Origin: Allomesorhizobium camelthorni
Lineage (GTDB): Bacteria; Pseudomonadota; Alphaproteobacteria; Rhizobiales; Rhizobiaceae
DNA length: 33,796 bases
Assembly (NCBI RefSeq): GCF_011045125.1
Contig: NZ_JAAKZF010000057.1
Span: forward strand, 1 to 33,796
Reading direction: 5' to 3'
Notes under the pieces: model-generated
Database searches by the model: none
What the model was told of the DNA's origin: nothing
The model's input: only the letters and a program-made list of their open reading frames with translations
Shown: positions 31,417 through 33,796 of the stretch, in pieces
Layout of the letters: each line of letters begins with the position of its first letter
Position numbering within the stretch: position 1 is the first letter of the stretch
Program-made: the position numbers and the translations under genes

Positions 31417-32325
31417 CTATTGTTTGAGCGAGACGGCGTTGGAAGAGGCGAGCCATTCGCTGACGACGGCAACGTCGTCGTTGCCGAGATCGTGCCCGGA
31501 CTTGATCGTGCGGGCCTCGACACGGCCGCCATGCTTGCGCAGCATCGCTTCCAGCGCGGGGGCGAACGGCGCGTAGATGCTGTCGGCCGCCCCGGCGACG
31601 GTGAGGAACCGCGTGCCGGACAGGTCGACGTCGGGAATGCTCTCCAGCACCGACATGGGGCGCAGCAGCACCGCGCGCTCGACAAGGCCCGGATGCAGCA
31701 GCGCCATCGCGGCCAGGAGATTGGCGCCGTTCGAATATCCGATGAAGGTGGTGTTGGCGAGATCGAGCTTCTTCGCTTCGACCGCGTCGCGCAGAAAAGA
31801 CGCGAAAGCCCCGGCCTCGGAGCGGATGTCGTCCTGGTCGAACCGGGTCGGCGTCAGGCGACGGTACCAGCGCGTCACGCCGTCCTGGACGAGCCGGCCG
31901 CGAATGCCCATCAGCACGGCGTGAGGATCGATGCGCGAGGCAAGGTCCATCAGCGTCGCCTCGTCGCCGCCGGAGCCGTGCAGCAGCACGAAAGTTTCCC
32001 CGGTTGCCTGCTTCGGCTGCCTGCGCAGGACGAGGAAGCGGTCCGACCGCTCGACCGACGACGCCTCGGGGGGCGAGGAGAACAAGCGGTTGGCGCCGTC
32101 AGAATTGTCCGGGACTACGGGCACGGCCGCTTCCCTTGCCGTGGAGAGATCGGCGCAGGACTGGAGCGCCTCCACAATGAGGGCGGTCTTCTTCTTTGCC
32201 GCCGCCGCGATCTTTCCCGGCGATCCGTTGCGGTCGCAATCAGACAGGTCGCTGGCATAGCCTAAGCTCCCGAAACCCAAGGTGATGACGATCGACAACA
32301 AGCCGATGATGCAGTTTCTGGCCAT
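31417..32325 (-). CDS. Exported alpha/beta hydrolase (carboxylesterase-like)
   Basis: A 302-residue serine hydrolase with a signal peptide (ARNCIIGLLSIVITLGFGSL then GYAS, cleavage near residue 24), so it should act in the periplasm or outside. After about 85 residues of low-complexity leader, the carboxylesterase/phospholipase-type domain begins with VLLHGSGGDEATLMDLA. The triad is Ser198 (GYSNG), Asp248 (GAADSIY) and His278 (SGHDLG). The match is to the short carboxylesterase group related to MhqD, but the leader between signal and domain, with Cys30 and Cys57 that could form a disulfide, is unusual for it. No neighbour suggests a substrate. Confidence 0.85.
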   Translation of the reverse strand: MARNCIIGLLSIVITLGFGSLGYASDLSDCDRNGSPGKIAAAAKKKTALIVEALQSCADLSTAREAAVPVVPDNSDGANRLFSSPPEASSVERSDRFLVLRRQPKQATGETFVLLHGSGGDEATLMDLASRIDPHAVLMGIRGRLVQDGVTRWYRRLTPTRFDQDDIRSEAGAFASFLRDAVEAKKLDLANTTFIGYSNGANLLAAMALLHPGLVERAVLLRPMSVLESIPDVDLSGTRFLTVAGAADSIYAPFAPALEAMLRKHGGRVEARTIKSGHDLGNDDVAVVSEWLASSNAVSLKQ

Positions 32326-32519
32326 TGGCCGACCCTGTCAGCTAAATATTTCAATTTCGGAGCCTGCCGTCCCGCCATGTCTGCCGCAGCCGACATGCCT
32401 GCGGGAAATTCGCCCTTGCCCCAACCTTGTTTGCTTATAGCGGCCTCTTGCCGGCTACTCATCACACGATTTGATGATCCGGGAAGAAGCGGGTCCGGTG
32501 TGTCCCGCAGGCCACGCGG

Positions 32520-33434
32520 CTACGGCCACTTCACTTCCGGCGGCAGGCTCGACAGGATCGAGTCGACATTGCCGCCGGTCTTCAGCCCGAAAATGGTGCC
32601 GCGGTCGTAGAGCAGGTTGAACTCGACATAGCGGCCGCGCCGGATAAGCTGTTCCTCGCGGTCGCCATCGGTCCAATTCAGGTTGAAGTTGTTACGCACC
32701 AGATGCGGGTAGACCACCGCGAATGTGCGGCCGACATCCTGGGCGAAGCGGAAGTCGGCGGCCCAGCCGCCGCTCTCCTGCGGCGATTGCAGCCAGTCGA
32801 AGAAGATGCCGCCTATCCCGCGCGGCTCGTCGCGGTGTGGGAGGTAAAAATACTCGTCGCACCAGGCTTTGTATTTCTCGTAATCGGCGACGGCCCGGTT
32901 CTTTTCGCAGGCGAATCGTATGGCTTTGTGGAAGGCGATTGCGTCGGGATCTTCCTGGCTGCGGCGGCGATCCAGCACCGGCGTCAAATCGGCGCCGCCG
33001 CCGAACCAGTTGCGCGATGTCACCACCATGCGCGTGTTCATGTGGACGGCCGGCACATTCGGGTTCCATGGATGGGCGATAAGCGAAATGCCGCTCGCCC
33101 AGAAGCGTGGGTCCTCCTCGCCGCCGGGCATCTGCTTGCGGAACTCCGGCGAGAACTCGCCATAGACCGTCGAAGTGTGGACGCCGACCTTCTCAAAGAC
33201 GCGGCCGTGCATCATCGACATGACGCCTCCGCCGCCCTGGCCTTCCTCACGCTGCCATGGCGTGCGCTCGAAGCGGCCGGCTGCCCATGACGATTGCGGG
33301 CCAGCGAGATCGTCCTCGATCTTCTCGAATGCGGCGCAGATACGATCGCGCAATTCCTCGAACCAGGCCCGCGCGGCTGCCTTCTTGTCTTCGATGTCTT
33401 CCGGCAGCCCAGCCGGTATTTCGGGGCGTTCCAT
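32520..33434 (-). CDS. hemF: Oxygen-dependent coproporphyrinogen III oxidase
   Basis: This enzyme uses O2 to convert coproporphyrinogen III to protoporphyrinogen IX in haem synthesis. The 304-residue length is close to E. coli HemF. Characteristic segments are VHMNTR (130-135), GGGADLTP (145-152), [30 protein letters not shown] and the C-terminal [22 protein letters not shown] ending [11 protein letters not shown] 33434 is chosen because GGAG lies nine bases upstream and [18 protein letters not shown] is the family-like start; the in-frame ATG at 33476 adds 14 basic residues. The neighbouring gene on the other strand begins 108 bases away. Confidence 0.97.
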   Translation of the reverse strand: MERPEIPAGLPEDIEDKKAAARAWFEELRDRICAAFEKIEDDLAGPQSSWAAGRFERTPWQREEGQGGGGVMSMMHGRVFEKVGVHTSTVYGEFSPEFRKQMPGGEEDPRFWASGISLIAHPWNPNVPAVHMNTRMVVTSRNWFGGGADLTPVLDRRRSQEDPDAIAFHKAIRFACEKNRAVADYEKYKAWCDEYFYLPHRDEPRGIGGIFFDWLQSPQESGGWAADFRFAQDVGRTFAVVYPHLVRNNFNLNWTDGDREEQLIRRGRYVEFNLLYDRGTIFGLKTGGNVDSILSSLPPEVKWP

Positions 33435-33542
33435 TCGCCGTCTCCGCATCCTGCCGTTTCCACAGCCCGCCGGCATGCAAAAATGACTCGTTTTTTCCGG
33501 CGCGATCCCTAATCTCTAATTGTCCAGGGTCAAGGAGTTCCT

Positions 33543-33796
33543 GTGCGCACCCCGACGCGGCCGCCGCTCGATGGTCTGAAGAAACGGCTCGATCAAAGCC
33601 GGGCCGAGAATGCGCGCATGCCGCGCGACGGGTTTTTGCGCGAGACTTTCGTGCTGCCGCGCAACGATGCCCGCAAGAAGGCCAAGGAGTGGTTCGACCG
33701 CTGGCCGAAGCAGGCTTACTGGACTTCAATAGAAAGCTGGTTCGAGCGCCCGGGCGATGTGATCGAGTTCACCATCAGGCGCTTGCCGAGTTCGGA
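33543..33796 (+). CDS. Start of an unknown conserved gene, cut by the window edge
   Basis: 84 codons of a gene that continues past the window. GTG 33543 has an excellent ribosome binding site (AAGGAG at 33532-33537, five bases upstream). The protein is basic and hydrophilic: it opens RTPTRPPLDGLKKRLDQSRA, then MPRDGFLRETFVLPRNDARKKAKEWFDRWPKQAYWTSIESWFERPGDVIEFTIRRLPSS. I do not recognise a named family, but the composition and codon use are those of a real gene. It is divergent from hemF, sharing a 108-base promoter region. Confidence 0.8.
   Translation, partial: MRTPTRPPLDGLKKRLDQSRAENARMPRDGFLRETFVLPRNDARKKAKEWFDRWPKQAYWTSIESWFERPGDVIEFTIRRLPSS

Overview
The window is a GC-rich chromosomal segment of an alphaproteobacterium, most likely a Mesorhizobium-like member of the Phyllobacteriaceae (Hyphomicrobiales). 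This rests on gene content and order (choXWV with the ChoX ligand residues, a ClpS2-type adaptor, DUF1285-Nudix-CCA divergent from moxR-DUF58-BatA, a DUF2333/DUF6638/AAA+ cluster) and on families of GC-rich palindromic intergenic repeats. No tRNA, rRNA, complete mobile element or CRISPR array was seen.

Layout. 1-3705: a short-chain dehydrogenase, a candidate 80-residue membrane protein on the other strand, then a translationally coupled operon of two DGPF/YCII proteins and an ECF42-type sigma factor with a C-terminal TPR region, preceded by a sequence that fits the ECF42 promoter motif. 3712-5913: formate-tetrahydrofolate ligase (fhs) on the minus strand with a clear intrinsic terminator and a 9-bp inverted repeat in its leader, and a divergent small DUF4926 protein. 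5944-13747: a six-gene minus-strand cluster of poorly described proteins (coiled coil, 381-aa unknown, Fic-like protein, AAA+ ATPase, DUF6638, membrane-anchored DUF2333); its Fic member has lost nearly every residue of the catalytic motif. 14028-17177: the choline ABC importer choX-choW-choV. 17388-20880: a patchy accessory stretch with an alpha/beta hydrolase, a SAM methyltransferase with an AT-rich 5' end, a C-terminal relic of a molybdopterin-binding dehydrogenase, clpS and a doubtful small gene. 20899-28386: a beta-carbonic anhydrase followed by the minus-strand operon moxR - DUF58 - BatA/DUF4159 - vWA-like membrane protein. 28521-31053: DUF1285, CoA pyrophosphatase and CCA-adding enzyme, tightly coupled. 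31135-33796: DUF1059 protein, secreted esterase-like hydrolase, hemF and the start of an unknown gene.

How the genes work together. The DGPF-ECF42 operon looks self-regulated. The 5.9-13.7 kb cluster resembles a membrane-linked AAA+ machine with a coiled-coil partner; its function is unknown and it is the best candidate here for an undescribed system. The 21.6-28.4 kb operon is a second, better known AAA+ arrangement (MoxR with vWA-type partners). Palindromic repeats sit at several operon joints (8.4, 12.6, 15.0, 17.3 and 20.0 kb) and may affect transcript processing or stability. All family names come from recognition of the translated sequence; no database search was run.
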